A stretch of 61,677 bases of DNA from contig NZ_CAJXWY010000022.1 in assembly GCF_913062725.1 (NCBI RefSeq), positions 1-61,677 on the forward strand. The letters run 5' to 3'. The position numbers and the translations under genes were made by a program. This document shows, in pieces, positions 26,070-38,001 of this stretch (positions are counted from its first letter, which is position 1; each line of letters begins with the position of its first letter). The notes beneath the pieces were generated by a model, which saw only the letters and a list, made by a program, of their open reading frames with translations, had not been told where the DNA came from and searched no databases. Source of the stretch: an uncultured Thiohalocapsa sp. Lineage in GTDB: Bacteria > Pseudomonadota > Gammaproteobacteria > Chromatiales > Chromatiaceae.

Positions 26070-28676
26070 GTGAAGCCAGCGGTGTACCGTCTCTTTCGCC
26101 ATCTGCCGATGCCGCTGATCGCAATCCTGATCGGCCTGGTGGCAGGGCTTGCGGTGTGGGGTGTGCTGGATCAGGTACAGAGCAAGGCGGTGGAGCGCAT
26201 TTTCAACAAGGAGCTCACCGCGCGGCTGGATTTGCGCTCGCGCGAGAGCCTGCTGCGCTTTGACCAGTATATGAACAACTATGCGGCCACGGCGCGGCTG
26301 CTGGCCAATCACCGCCGCCTTGCGCAGTATCTGGAGCCCCTGTTCTGGTTTCCCGAAGAGGCCGTGGAGCCGGTGGTGTATGAGCAGTTCCGCCCGTTCT
26401 GGCTGCCGGACTTCTTCGAGCGCAATGCGCTGCTGGCGCCGAGCCATGTGCTGCTGATGGACACCCGCGGACAGGTGCGCGAGATCTATCAGGCCGGCAA
26501 GAAACCGTTGCCGCCGGAAATACTCGCCGACGCCGGCACCTGGGTGGGCGATGGCGACGAGGTGCACACGGTACTGGCCAGATCCGGGGATCAGCCCTAC
26601 CTGATGGTGAGCGATCGGGTGGAGGACGCCGGCGGCTATGGCATGGGTCATCTGGTGGTGGTGGTGCCCATCGATTCGGCCTTTCTCGAGGCGTCGGAGG
26701 GCAGTGTGTCGGCGGACAGCTCGGCGGTGGCGCTGGTGGATGCGGATGAGCAGCGCATCCTCGCCACCAACGAGCCACTGGAGCTGATCCCCGGCACGCT
26801 GCTCGAGCAGTGGGGTGATGAGTTCCTGGTGACGTCCCAATCCTTGCCGAAATACGAGGGCTCCAACTGGAACATGCTGTTCGCCACCTTCATCCCGCAC
26901 TCCAGCGTCGAGAAGATGACCGAGCGGGTGGTGGAGTTCGAGCGCAGCCAGCGGCTCATCGCGGCGCTGGTGTTCATCGCCGTGTTCACGCTGGTGATCT
27001 ACCTGGTCTCGGCACGCCTGAACCGCGTACTCGCGCGCATGACCCGCTTCTCGCAGCGGGCGCTGCAGATCGAGCAGCCCAATTTCAAGCGTGGCGGTAA
27101 CCAGTTGCTGCTGCTGGAGGACTGGATTCAGCACTTCACCAATCTGGTGCTCAAGGCGCGCGAGGAAATGGACCGCCGTCATGCCCACGAAATGCGCGAG
27201 ACCGAGGCGCTGAAGGCCGCCATCATGGAGGCGTCGCTGGATGCCATCGTCACCCTCGACCGCGCCGGACTCATCGTCGATTACAACCCCATGGCCGAGG
27301 CCATGCTGGGCTTGACGCCCCTGAACGCCATCAACGGCGACTTCGCCCGCCGTTTTCTCGATGCGGCGGAGCATGCCGCCTTCCTCGGCATGCTCTCGGA
27401 GTCCGGGCGCCGCCAGCAGGGCCATCGCCGTCCGCACGCCCGCGGCGAGCTCTGGGCCAGGCGCATCGACGGTGCGCGGTTCCCGGTGGAGCTGTCCATC
27501 GTCCCCATCGACATCGACGACGAGCGCGTCTACACGCTCTACATCCACGACGCCACCCAGCGCAAGGCGGCGGAGCGCGAGATCAAGAGCCTGGCCCGTT
27601 TCGCCAGCGAAAGCCCGAATCCCATCCTGCGCGTCAATGGCGAGGGGCTCATCGTCTATGCCAATGCCGCGAGCCGATCGCTGACCAACGCCTGGGCCAG
27701 CGGGCCGGGGCAACTGCTGCCGCTGGCCTGGATCGGCGAGGTGCGGGCGGCGCTGAACGACGGCCGCAACCACGAGCGTGAGGATGACCAGGGTGAGCAG
27801 ATCTACTCGCTGCTGTTCGTGCCCATCACCGATCTCGGCTATGTGAACATCTATGCCCGCGACATCACCGCCGTGCGCCGGGCCGAGCAGGAGTCGCGCC
27901 AGCACCAGTCCGAGCTGGTGCACGTGTGCCGGCTATCGACCATGGGCGAGGTGGCCACCGGCATGGCGCACGAGCTGAACCAACCGCTGTCGGCCATCGT
28001 CAACTACGCCAAGGGCGCGAGCCGGCGGTTACAAAACGGTGTGAACGACACCGCGCCGCTGGTGGAGGCCATGCGCCAGATCTCCTCCCAGGCCCAGCGT
28101 GCCGGCGAGATCATCCGCCGGCTGCGGGCGCTGGTGGGCAAGCAGGCACCCATTCGCAGCGTCGTCGACCTGAACTATCTGGTGCGCGAGGTGTGCGGCT
28201 TTCTGGAGTTCGAGACCGGCAAGCTCGCGCTGCGCATCGAGCTGAACCTGCTCGACGGCGAGATCCCGGTGAGTGTCGACCTGGTGCAGATCGAGCAGGT
28301 GCTGCTCAATTTGGTCCGCAACGCCCTGGATGCGCTGGAAGACAAGCCGGTGGAGGAACGCCACCTTGCGATCTTCAGCCTGGTGCATGGTGCGGAGGCC
28401 ATCGTCGGTGTCGCCGACAATGGTCCCGGCATTCCCGAAGAGCGCATGGCGCACCTGTTCGATCCGTTCTACACCACGAAGGAGACCGGTATGGGTATGG
28501 GACTGGCCATCAGTCAGACCATCATCGATGATCACGGCGGCGAGATCCGCGCCGAGTCCGAGCCGGGCCGGGGCAGCGTGTTCCATGTGCACCTGCCGCT
28601 GGCGATGGATGCCCGCGCGACCGCGGCCGCACCCGCGGCCGCCGAGGCGCCGCTGGCGGCGGAGGCGGGCCGATGA
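26070..28676 (+). CDS. PAS-containing sensor histidine kinase, FixL-like
   Basis: 868 residues. TM segment about 14-34, a large periplasmic sensor domain, TM about 295-316, then one clear PAS domain (about 385-500) and a second PAS-like region (about 510-620). The transmitter has the phospho-acceptor in GMAHELNQPLSAIVNYA (His near 634) and an ATPase with NLVRNALDAL, GVADNGPGIP and GMGMGLAISQTIIDDHGG. The kinase type matches FixL/DctB-like sensors, but I see no proof of heme. The start is GTG and its ribosome binding site is weak. It overlaps the response regulator start by four bases (ATGA). The signal is unknown. Confidence 0.9.
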   Translation: MKPAVYRLFRHLPMPLIAILIGLVAGLAVWGVLDQVQSKAVERIFNKELTARLDLRSRESLLRFDQYMNNYAATARLLANHRRLAQYLEPLFWFPEEAVEPVVYEQFRPFWLPDFFERNALLAPSHVLLMDTRGQVREIYQAGKKPLPPEILADAGTWVGDGDEVHTVLARSGDQPYLMVSDRVEDAGGYGMGHLVVVVPIDSAFLEASEGSVSADSSAVALVDADEQRILATNEPLELIPGTLLEQWGDEFLVTSQSLPKYEGSNWNMLFATFIPHSSVEKMTERVVEFERSQRLIAALVFIAVFTLVIYLVSARLNRVLARMTRFSQRALQIEQPNFKRGGNQLLLLEDWIQHFTNLVLKAREEMDRRHAHEMRETEALKAAIMEASLDAIVTLDRAGLIVDYNPMAEAMLGLTPLNAINGDFARRFLDAAEHAAFLGMLSESGRRQQGHRRPHARGELWARRIDGARFPVELSIVPIDIDDERVYTLYIHDATQRKAAEREIKSLARFASESPNPILRVNGEGLIVYANAASRSLTNAWASGPGQLLPLAWIGEVRAALNDGRNHEREDDQGEQIYSLLFVPITDLGYVNIYARDITAVRRAEQESRQHQSELVHVCRLSTMGEVATGMAHELNQPLSAIVNYAKGASRRLQNGVNDTAPLVEAMRQISSQAQRAGEIIRRLRALVGKQAPIRSVVDLNYLVREVCGFLEFETGKLALRIELNLLDGEIPVSVDLVQIEQVLLNLVRNALDALEDKPVEERHLAIFSLVHGAEAIVGVADNGPGIPEERMAHLFDPFYTTKETGMGMGLAISQTIIDDHGGEIRAESEPGRGSVFHVHLPLAMDARATAAAPAAAEAPLAAEAGR

Positions 28677-29290
28677 GCTGGGCCGAAACCGTCTTCGTCG
28701 TCGATGACGACCAGGCCATGCGCAGCTCGCTGCAATGGCTCATCGAGTCCATGGGCATGCGCGTGGAAACCTACGATTCTGCCCAGGCCTTTCTGGACGC
28801 CTACTATCCGGGGCGCGCCGGCTGTCTGCTGCTGGATGTGCGCATGCCCGGCATGAGCGGGCTGGAGCTGCAGGCCTATCTCGCCAAGCGCGAGCACCGC
28901 ATTCCGGTGATCATCATCACCGGCCACGGCGATGTGGCCATGGCGGTGAAGGCCATGAAAAACGGCGCCGTGGACTTTATCGAGAAGCCCTTCGATGACG
29001 AAGCGCTGATCGTCAGCATTCGCAATGCCCTGCAGCACGACGAGAAGCAGCGGGCCTTGCACGCGCAGCGGGCCGACATCGCCGCACGCATGGTGGCGCT
29101 GACACCCCGCGAGCACGAGGTGATGACCATGGTCACCGACGGCAAGTCCAACAAGGAAATCGCCACGGCCCTCGGCGTGAGCGCCAAGACCGTGGAGGTG
29201 CACCGTGCCCGGGTCATGGACAAGATGCGCGCCGACTCCCTGGCCGAGCTGGTGCGGATGGCGATGATCGCGGACGGCGAGGTGCGTTAG
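28673..29290 (+). CDS. FixJ/TtrR-like response regulator, LuxR-type output
   Basis: 205 residues. Receiver domain with the acidic pair DDD near 11-13, phospho-acceptor Asp55 in LLLDVRMPGMSG and Lys in IEKPFDD. The C-terminal LuxR/FixJ helix-turn-helix is LTPREHEVMTMVTDGKSNKEIATALGVSAKTVEVHRARVM. It is translationally coupled to the kinase gene. It should activate transcription when phosphorylated; no obvious target genes are adjacent other than the Fic gene downstream and the divergent RDD gene. Confidence 0.92.
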   Translation: MSWAETVFVVDDDQAMRSSLQWLIESMGMRVETYDSAQAFLDAYYPGRAGCLLLDVRMPGMSGLELQAYLAKREHRIPVIIITGHGDVAMAVKAMKNGAVDFIEKPFDDEALIVSIRNALQHDEKQRALHAQRADIAARMVALTPREHEVMTMVTDGKSNKEIATALGVSAKTVEVHRARVMDKMRADSLAELVRMAMIADGEVR

Positions 29291-29308
29291 GCAGGGGCTA
29301 CGGAGGCG

Positions 29309-30067
29309 ATGGTCATGAGTGAGCTTGATCAGCTTCTGGCGCAGATCGACAGCCTGAAAAGCCGACTGGATGACGTGCGCCCTCTGACCAGCGTGCAGCT
29401 GCAGCAAGCGATGGACATTGCATATACCTATGAAAGCAACCGCATCGAAGGTAATACGCTGACGCTGCGGGAGACCGACCTCGTGGTGAACAAAGGGCTC
29501 ACGGTCGGTGGCAAGTCGATGCGTGAGCATCTGGAGGCGATCAATCACTACGAAGCGATCTTGTACATCCGCGAACTGGCGGGTCAGGCTGCGACCCTGG
29601 ATGAGCGTCAGGTGCGCAGCATTCATGCGCTGGTGCTGCGTGGCATCGACCGTGACAACGCCGGACGCTACCGCAGCCTACCAGTGATGATCGCCGGCAG
29701 TCGTCATCTGCCGCCGCAGCCCTGGGCCGTGCCCAAGCTGATGGAGGCGTATGGGCTGTGGCTGTGTGGCGAATCCCTGGAGCTGCACCCGGTGGTGCGA
29801 GCCGCCGAGGCGCACGAGCGGCTAGTGACCATTCATCCGTTCCTCGACGGCAATGGCCGCACGGCGCGACTGGTCATGAACCTGATCCTTCTATCCCATG
29901 GCTATGCCATTGCCAATATCCCGGGCGATACCGACAGTCGCCGTGCTTACTACGATGCTTTGGAAAAAGTCAACCTGGCGGGTGATAGGAGCGGCTTCAT
30001 CATGCTTATCGCCGGGCATGTGCGAGACGCCATACAAACCCTACTGCAACGTCTTGGGGCGGCGTGA
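29309..30067 (+). CDS. Fic family protein (predicted AMP transferase) with N-terminal inhibitory helix
   Basis: 252 residues. The Fic motif HPFLDGNGRTAR near residues 176-187 is fully canonical, including the catalytic His. An inhibitory motif S-N-R-I-E-G-N near 44-50 fits [S/T]xxxE[G/N] and lies upstream of the core, so the protein is class II (self-inhibited). Such proteins transfer AMP from ATP to a target protein; the target here cannot be inferred. The start could be the ATG at 29309 or the second Met two codons later. It lies 18 bases after the response regulator and may share its transcript. Base composition is slightly lower in GC than its neighbours. Confidence 0.9.
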   Translation: MVMSELDQLLAQIDSLKSRLDDVRPLTSVQLQQAMDIAYTYESNRIEGNTLTLRETDLVVNKGLTVGGKSMREHLEAINHYEAILYIRELAGQAATLDERQVRSIHALVLRGIDRDNAGRYRSLPVMIAGSRHLPPQPWAVPKLMEAYGLWLCGESLELHPVVRAAEAHERLVTIHPFLDGNGRTARLVMNLILLSHGYAIANIPGDTDSRRAYYDALEKVNLAGDRSGFIMLIAGHVRDAIQTLLQRLGAA

Positions 30068-30130
30068 GGGACAGCCTGCGCGTCGACGCCTACCACCGCT
30101 CCCACATCCCGGCTGGACCGCCCGCGGGCC

Positions 30131-30916
30131 TCACGCGCGCAACCGCACCTGTACCCAATAACCCAGATGCTCCTTCACCGCCAGTGCGCTCGCCTCCAGC
30201 GCACCGGCACTGGGCAGCCAGCAATGCAGCCCGCGGCAGCTGCGCAAGGATCGGTAGTCGGCGCCGGCCGGCAGCACCTCGAAGCCTTGATGCTCGAACA
30301 GCGCCACCGCACGGCGCAGGTGCCAGGCGGAGGTCACCAGTAGCACCCGCCGCCCCTCGGCGCGCCCCAACACGTCGCGGCTGAAGGCTGCATTGCCCTG
30401 GGTGTTGCGGCTCTGCGCCTCCAGGCGCAGCGCAGACTGCGGCACCCCCAGTGCGATCAGCAGCTCCGCGATGGCCTCGGCCTCGGACGCCACCACCGGT
30501 GGCTCGAGCTTGCCGCCCGCGCTGACCACGATCAGCGGCGCGCAACCCGCGTGATAGAGCCTCGCGGCCTGCCAGACCCGATCCGAGCCCCGATGCAACC
30601 GTGGGCGCACGTCATCCATCAACAACGGCTGCACAGCGCCACCCAACAGGACGATGGCATCAGCCGGCTCACAGTCCGCTGCGGTCTGTGGGGGATACTC
30701 CACCTTGAGACCGCTCATCAAAGCCGTGGCCACCACCGGCAGCGAGCACGCCCCAATCAGACTCACGCCCATCCCAGCCACCACCACACCGAGCCAGCGC
30801 AGGCGCCAAACCAAGGCAAGACCGATGAGTCCGAGCGCCAGCCCCAGCGGCAGCGGCATCACCAAGGCCGTCGCCAGGCGTTGCAGGTCGAGCCAATCCA
30901 CACCGTCGAACGCCAT
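30131..30916 (-). CDS. YdcF/ElyC-type DUF218 membrane-anchored protein
   Basis: 261 residues with two N-terminal TM helices (about 20-40 and 42-65) and a periplasmic DUF218 domain. ADAIVLLGG near residue 86, a conserved SEAEAIAELLIALGVP segment, EAQSRNTQGNA and VTSAWHLRRAVALF are the family landmarks. ElyC and SanA relatives affect envelope and peptidoglycan-lipid carrier metabolism; the enzymatic activity is not established. It is convergent with the Fic gene. Confidence 0.85.
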   Translation of the reverse strand: MAFDGVDWLDLQRLATALVMPLPLGLALGLIGLALVWRLRWLGVVVAGMGVSLIGACSLPVVATALMSGLKVEYPPQTAADCEPADAIVLLGGAVQPLLMDDVRPRLHRGSDRVWQAARLYHAGCAPLIVVSAGGKLEPPVVASEAEAIAELLIALGVPQSALRLEAQSRNTQGNAAFSRDVLGRAEGRRVLLVTSAWHLRRAVALFEHQGFEVLPAGADYRSLRSCRGLHCWLPSAGALEASALAVKEHLGYWVQVRLRA

Positions 30917-31189
30917 ATTGCCAGCCTCAAACCTAGAATGCGCCGCGTTTTTATTTTAAGCGGGGATGACACGCTTCACCCGGCTTGCGGTTAAGGATAC
31001 CCTGCGGCTGGCCCGCACCACGAAAGCCTGCGGCTTCCAGCGCGTGAGCCACACCGTGCCGGCGCGTTTTGGTGGATCGACGCGGGCGCTTGATCGGTGC
31101 GGCCGCTCCACAACGTCCGGGGCCGAGCGACGGGCTCAGGCCCGGCGGACGGATCGACCAGTTTCCGCTGCGGCTGACCGGAGCCACGC

Positions 31190-32491
31190 TTGCCTATGCC
31201 CTCCCGACGCATACTCGCCTGGGCCCTCTACGACTGGGCCAACTCGGCCTTTGCGACCGTGGTCATCGCGGGCTTTTTCCCGGTGTTCTTCGCCCAGTTC
31301 TGGGCGCAGGGCCTGGCGGATGGCAAGAGCACCCAGTGGCTCGGCTACACCTCCAGCGCGGCGAGCCTGATCCTGGTGCTGACGGCGCCGGTGCTCGGCG
31401 CGCTGGCGGATCAGCTGGGGGCGAAGAAGCGCTTTCTGCTCGGCTTCACCCTGCTGGGGGTGCTCGCCACGGCGGCGCTGTACTGGCTCGGCGCCGGGCA
31501 TTGGCAGGCGGCGCTGTTGTTGTACCTGGCGGGGCTGCTCGGCTTCTTCGGCGGCAATATCTTCAACGACGCCCTGATCACGGATGTGGCTGCGCCGGCG
31601 GCGTATGAGCGGGCGTCGTCGCTGGCCTACGCGCTGGGCTATCTCGGCGGCGGGCTGCTGTTTGCGGCCAACGTCGCCATGGTGCTGTCGCCCGCCACGT
31701 TCGGCTTCGCCGATGCAGGTGAAGCGGTGCGGGCGGCCTTTCTGGGCGTGGCGCTGTGGTGGGCGGTCTTCGCGCTGCCGCTGGCGCTCGTGGTGCCGGA
31801 GCGTCGCGGGCTCGGGCGCCGCTCGCTGCGCGGCGCGGCCCTGGGTGCGTTCCGTGAGCTTGCCCGGACCTTTCGGCAGATTCGGCAGTTACCGAACACC
31901 TTTCTGTTCCTGCTGGCGTATTGGTTCTACATCGACGGCGTGGACACCATCGTGTTCATGGCTGTCAAGTATGGTCTGGATCTGGGCTTCGAGTCCTCCA
32001 GCCTGATGGTGGCGCTGCTGATCACCCAGTTCGTCGGCTTTCCGGCGGCGCTGGTGTTCGGGCGGCTGGGTACGCGCTTTGGCCCGAAGCCCGCTATTCT
32101 GGCGGCCATCGCCGTCTATGGCCTGGTGGTGCTGGCGGCCACGCAGATGTCGCGGGTGGAGCATTTCTATGCGCTGGCGGCCGCCATCGGCCTGGTGCAG
32201 GGGGGCATTCAGGCGCTGAGCCGATCGCTGTTTGCGAGCCTGATCCCCGCCGGGCAGACCGCGGAGCTGTTCGGTTTCTATAACATGGTGGGTAAGTTTG
32301 CGGCCGTGCTCGGGCCGTTCCTGGTGGGCACCACGGCGGCCCTCGCCGGTGATCCGCGCTTCTCGCTGCTGCCGATTCTGCTGTTGTTTGCGCTGGGGGG
32401 CTTGCTGCTGTGGCGCGTGGACGTATCCGCGGGCCGGCGCGACGCGGCGGCGGTGCCGGCGCCGCCCCGAGGGCCGCTGTTGGCGCCCTGA
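31190..32491 (+). CDS. MFS transporter of the UMF1/Atg22-like family
   Basis: 433 residues with 12 predicted TM helices. The start RRILAWALYDWANSAFATVVIAGFFPVFF is the signature of the UMF1/Atg22-like MFS branch (WALYDWANSA). The substrate is unknown; yeast Atg22 exports amino acids from vacuoles. Two starts are possible: TTG at 31190, which has GGAG six bases upstream, or ATG two codons later. The gap before it (30917-31189) holds no gene. It is followed by the peptide-type ABC genes 100 bases later, on the same strand. Confidence 0.85.
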   Translation: MPMPSRRILAWALYDWANSAFATVVIAGFFPVFFAQFWAQGLADGKSTQWLGYTSSAASLILVLTAPVLGALADQLGAKKRFLLGFTLLGVLATAALYWLGAGHWQAALLLYLAGLLGFFGGNIFNDALITDVAAPAAYERASSLAYALGYLGGGLLFAANVAMVLSPATFGFADAGEAVRAAFLGVALWWAVFALPLALVVPERRGLGRRSLRGAALGAFRELARTFRQIRQLPNTFLFLLAYWFYIDGVDTIVFMAVKYGLDLGFESSSLMVALLITQFVGFPAALVFGRLGTRFGPKPAILAAIAVYGLVVLAATQMSRVEHFYALAAAIGLVQGGIQALSRSLFASLIPAGQTAELFGFYNMVGKFAAVLGPFLVGTTAALAGDPRFSLLPILLLFALGGLLLWRVDVSAGRRDAAAVPAPPRGPLLAP

Positions 32492-32591
32492 CCGCAGCCG
32501 CGGCGGCGGTGGTCGCCCACGCCATCGTGCCACCCCTGTCCGTCATCGATTCAGCAATGCTTTCGAACACGTCCCCCGGCGAACGCCTGTG

Positions 32592-33559
32592 ATGAGCCGC
32601 TACGTCGTCCAACGCCTGCTGCTGCTGGTGCCGGTGCTGCTCGGCGTCTCGCTGGTGGTGTTCGCGGTGATGGCGCTGGTGCCGGGTGACCCGGCGCTCG
32701 CCATCCTCGGTCCCTACGCCACCCCCGAGCGCCTCGCCGAGCTGCGCGCGGCGCTGGGCCTGGACCAGCCCTGGTGGCGGCGCTGGCTCGGCTGGCTCGG
32801 CGGCATCCTGCAGGGTGATCTGGGGCGCTCCGTGTCGCTGGAGCGGCCGGTGGCGGAGGCCGTGCTCGAGCGCCTGGGGCCGACCCTGCTGCTGGCGGCC
32901 ACGGCGCTGCTGCTGGGCACGGTGCTGGGGCTAGCGGCCGGGCTGCTGGCGGCGCTGCGGCACAACCGAGCCACCGACCGGCTGGTGACCCTGGCGGTGC
33001 TGCTCGGCATCTCGGTGCCGCCGTTCTGGCTGGGCTTGTTGCTGATGCTGCTGTTCGCCGTCTGGCTGGGCTGGCTGCCGGCGAGCGGCATGGTGACGCC
33101 CTGGCTGTGGGGCGGTGGGGCGGGCGCCATGGCGCTCACCGTGGATGTGGCGCGCCATCTGCTGCTGCCCAGCCTGAGCCTGGCGCTGGTGGCCGCCGGC
33201 GTCATCGGCCGCATCGGCCGCGGTGCGGCGCTGGAGGTGCTGGCGGCGGATCATGTCCGGCTCTGCCGCGCCCGGGGGCTCAGCGCGCGGCGTATCCTGC
33301 TGGTGCATGCCCTGAAAGGCGTGCTGGCGCGGGTCATGCCCGTCATCGGCCTGCAGGCGGGATTCGTGCTCGGCGGCGCCGTCTACATCGAGACCATTTT
33401 CCAGTGGCCCGGTCTGGGCCGGCTGCTGGTGGATGCCATCGCCGCCCGGGACCTGCTGCTGGTGCAGGGGGGCGTGCTGGTGCTGGCGAGTGCCTATGTG
33501 CTGGTGAATCTCGCCACGGACATGGCGCAGCACGCGCTGGACCGGCGCACGGCCGCGGC

Positions 33560-33563
<4 letters not shown>
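32592..33563 (+). CDS. ABC transporter permease, DppB/OppB-like
   Basis: 323 residues, six TM helices, inner-membrane half of a peptide/nickel-class importer. The start MSRYVVQRLLLLVPVLLGVSLVVFAVMALVPGDPA is the DppB signature, and the loop AADHVRLCRARGLSARRIL is the EAA motif that contacts the ATPase. The stop overlaps the GTG of the next gene by four bases. I chose the ATG that begins this N-terminal TM, not the longer upstream frame. Confidence 0.92.
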
Positions 33564-35580
<2,017 letters not shown>

Positions 35581-35584
<4 letters not shown>

Positions 35585-36378
35585 GCGTGCCGCTGTTGTC
35601 GCTGGCGGGTGTCGGCAAGCGCTACGGCGGCGGCCGGCGCTGGTGGCCGCCGGCGCAGCAGGCGGCGGCGACGGCGCTGGCGGGCGTGGACCTGGACATC
35701 GGCGCCGGTGCTTCAGTCGGCCTGGTGGGTGAGTCCGGCAGCGGCAAGACCACGCTCGCGCGCATCGCCGCCGGGCTGCTGGCCCCGAGCGAGGGCCGCG
35801 TGCAATGGTGCGGACGGGATGTGCGCGCCCTCGCTGCCGCCGATCGCCGGGCCTATCGCCGCGGCGTCCAATACGTGTTTCAGAATCCGCAGACGGCGCT
35901 GAATCCGCGCCGCCGGCTCGGGGCGATCCTCGATGACACCCTGCGCGGGCTCACCACCCTGAAGCGTCCGCAACGGCAGGCGCGCATCCGCCAGGTCGCG
36001 GCCCAAGCGGGGGTGGACACCGCGCTGCTCGGGCGCTTTGCCCACCAGCTCTCCGGCGGGCAGGCGCAGCGGGTGGCCATCGCGCGGGCGCTGCTCGGCT
36101 CGCCGCGGCTGGTGATCCTGGATGAGCCCGTATCTGCGCTGGACGTGTCGCTGCAGGCACAGATCCTCGCGTTGCTCGCGGATCTGCGCGCCCGCCACGG
36201 CCTGGCCTATTTATTCATCTCCCACGACCTCGCCGTGGTCGAGCGGCTGTGCGAGGACATCTGTGTCATGCACCAGGGGCGCATCGTCGAGGCCGGCACG
36301 CGGGCCGCCGTCCTCGGCGAACCCCGCGCGGCATACACCCGGCGTCTGCTGGACGCGGTACCGCGGATGCGGGCCTGA
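35581..36378 (+). CDS. ABC transporter ATP-binding protein, DppF/OppF-like
   Basis: 265 residues, the second ATPase of the importer. Walker A GESGSGKT near 50-57, Q-loop YVFQNPQTALNP, signature LSGGQAQR near 157, Walker B LVILDEPVSALDVS, and the H-loop FISHDLAVVERL. It lacks the C-terminal cysteine motif of longer OppF proteins. It overlaps the fusion gene by four bases (ATGA). No substrate-binding protein gene follows, so the substrate cannot be inferred. Confidence 0.92.
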
Positions 36379-36523
36379 ACAGTCAGCATCGCGTGGCTGC
36401 AGCCGCCGTGGCCGACACCGCCCGCGCCGGACCCGCTGAAGCCGTCGGCGATCGTCCCCATGTTGCCCACGGGCGTCACGATGGCGCCCGGCGAATCGGT
36501 CACACAGCGCAGGAGAGCGGGTC

Positions 36524-36895
36524 ATGTCCACTCCCAAGAATGTCCTCGGCGAGCCCCTCGAGCTCTGCTCCGAGTCCCCCAAAACCGGCTTCACCCGCAG
36601 CGGCAGCTGCGAGACCGGCCCCCAGGATCTGGGCTCTCACACCGTCTGCGCGCGGGTGACCCAGGCATTCCTGGAGTACTCCAAGTCCCGGGGCAACGAT
36701 CTCATGACGCCGATCCCGGAGTTCGACTTCCCCGGGCTCAAGCCCGGCGATCGCTGGTGTCTATGCGCGGCGCGCTGGCAGGAGGCGCTGGAGGCGGGCT
36801 GTGCGCCCCGGGTGGCGCTGCGGGCCACCCACGAGCGCGCGCTGGAGGTCTGTTCCATGGCCGATCTGAAGCGCCACGCCGCGGATTTGTCCTAA
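36524..36895 (+). CDS. DUF2237 family protein
   Basis: 123 residues matching DUF2237: NVLGEPLELCSESPKTGFTRSGSCETGPQDLGSHTVCARVT at the start, then LKPGDRWCLCAARWQEALEAGCAPRVALRATHERALE. Conserved cysteines occur in pairs. The family is widespread in proteobacteria without a known function. A run of GAGAGCGGG just upstream could be the ribosome binding site. Confidence 0.9.
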   Translation: MSTPKNVLGEPLELCSESPKTGFTRSGSCETGPQDLGSHTVCARVTQAFLEYSKSRGNDLMTPIPEFDFPGLKPGDRWCLCAARWQEALEAGCAPRVALRATHERALEVCSMADLKRHAADLS

Positions 36896-36957
36896 GGCCG
36901 GCGCCGGCGCGCCGCCAACGGGCCCGATCAGCGCCGCCGCGCCCTAAGGCCCAGCGG

Positions 36958-36973
36958 CGACGGGTATAAGCTG
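36958..36973 (+). promoter_or_regulatory. CGACGGGTATAAGCTG motif before the amidoligase gene
   Basis: This 16-base sequence lies 30 bases before the amidoligase start and contains TATAAG. The same 16 bases occur at 47141-47156, 55 bases before another rightward gene, and the first 12 occur inverted at 46919-46930. A -10-like promoter element or a repeat end are both possible. Confidence 0.4.
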
Positions 36974-37002
36974 ATCACTCAGCCGCGGTCGACGGTGTCC
37001 TG

Positions 37003-38001
37003 ATGTCCGAGCCTCTGCCCATGCCGCCCGTCACCCACCGCGCCGATGGCGGCGAGCGCCGGGTGGGTGTGGAACTGGAGTTCAGCGGCCTGACACTGGA
37101 CGAGGCCGCCGCACTGGTGGCCGCCGCCGTCGGCGGGGCGGTGAGCGCCCCCGGCCGTTATGAGCGCAGCATCGATGGTGACCCGGCCGGCGCCTGGCAG
37201 GTGGAAGTGGATTTCGGCCTGCTGAAGGAGCTTGGTCGGCGCGAGCGCCATCGCCCGGAGCTCGCGGACGCCGCCGGGGACCTCGCCGAAGACGTGCTGC
37301 GGCTGTTGGCCGCGCATGTCGTGCCCATGGAGGTCGTAAGTCCACCGCTGCCGCTGGGGCGACTGGCGATGATGAATGACCTGATCGCCGAGCTGCGCGC
37401 GGCGGGGGCCCGTGGCACCGGCGAGGAGTGGGCCTACGCCTTTGGGCTGCAGCTGAACCCGGAGATGCCGGATACCGATGCGGACACCGTGCGCCACTAC
37501 CTGCAGGCCTTCCTGTGCCTGGAAGACTGGCTGCGCGAGCGCGCCGACGTCGACCTGACCCGGCGCCTCACCGCATTCGCCGAGCCCTTCTCCAAAGCCT
37601 ATGCACGGCGGGTGATCGCCGCGGACTATGCCCCGGGCCTGGACGGGCTCATCGACGATTATCTGGAGGCCAACCCAACGCGCAACCGGGCGCTGGATCT
37701 GTTGCCGCTCTTGCTGTATCTGGACCCGGCACGGGTGCGTGCGGTGGTGGACGATCCGCGCGTCAAGCCCCGGCCGACGCTGCACTATCGGCTGCCCAAC
37801 AGCGAGATCGAGCACCCGGATTGGGACCTGGGCGTCGCCTGGGGCGATTGGCTGGTGGTGGAACGGCTGGCCGCCAGCCCGGCACGGCTGCAGGCGCTCT
37901 GCGCCGCCTACGCGCACTTTCTCTCGCAGCCCCTGGAACGCCTGGTGGGGGACTGGTCGCAGACGGCGGACGCATGGCTGCGCGAGCATCGGCTCCGCTG
38001 A
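37003..38001 (+). CDS. Amidoligase family enzyme (COOH-NH2 ligase)
   Basis: 332 residues resembling the amidoligase family, glutamine-synthetase-fold enzymes that form amide bonds using ATP. The first strand VGVELEFSG near 22-30 supplies the acidic metal ligands, and VEVDFGLLKE and MEVVSPPLPL match the second and third strand motifs of the family. The central part includes GLQLNPEM and the HYLQAFLCLEDWL helix. The substrate is not known. Its 3' end overlaps the glutamine amidotransferase-like gene by 28 bases. Amidoligase genes are known to pair with such hydrolases, and a peptide-tag or cell-wall modifying role has been proposed for the pairs. Confidence 0.85.
   Translation: MSEPLPMPPVTHRADGGERRVGVELEFSGLTLDEAAALVAAAVGGAVSAPGRYERSIDGDPAGAWQVEVDFGLLKELGRRERHRPELADAAGDLAEDVLRLLAAHVVPMEVVSPPLPLGRLAMMNDLIAELRAAGARGTGEEWAYAFGLQLNPEMPDTDADTVRHYLQAFLCLEDWLRERADVDLTRRLTAFAEPFSKAYARRVIAADYAPGLDGLIDDYLEANPTRNRALDLLPLLLYLDPARVRAVVDDPRVKPRPTLHYRLPNSEIEHPDWDLGVAWGDWLVVERLAASPARLQALCAAYAHFLSQPLERLVGDWSQTADAWLREHRLR

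Noticed and set aside
25899..27923. Upstream extension of the RDD protein frame on the minus strand
   Set aside because: Antisense to the sensor kinase; the RDD domain begins at the ATG at 25898.
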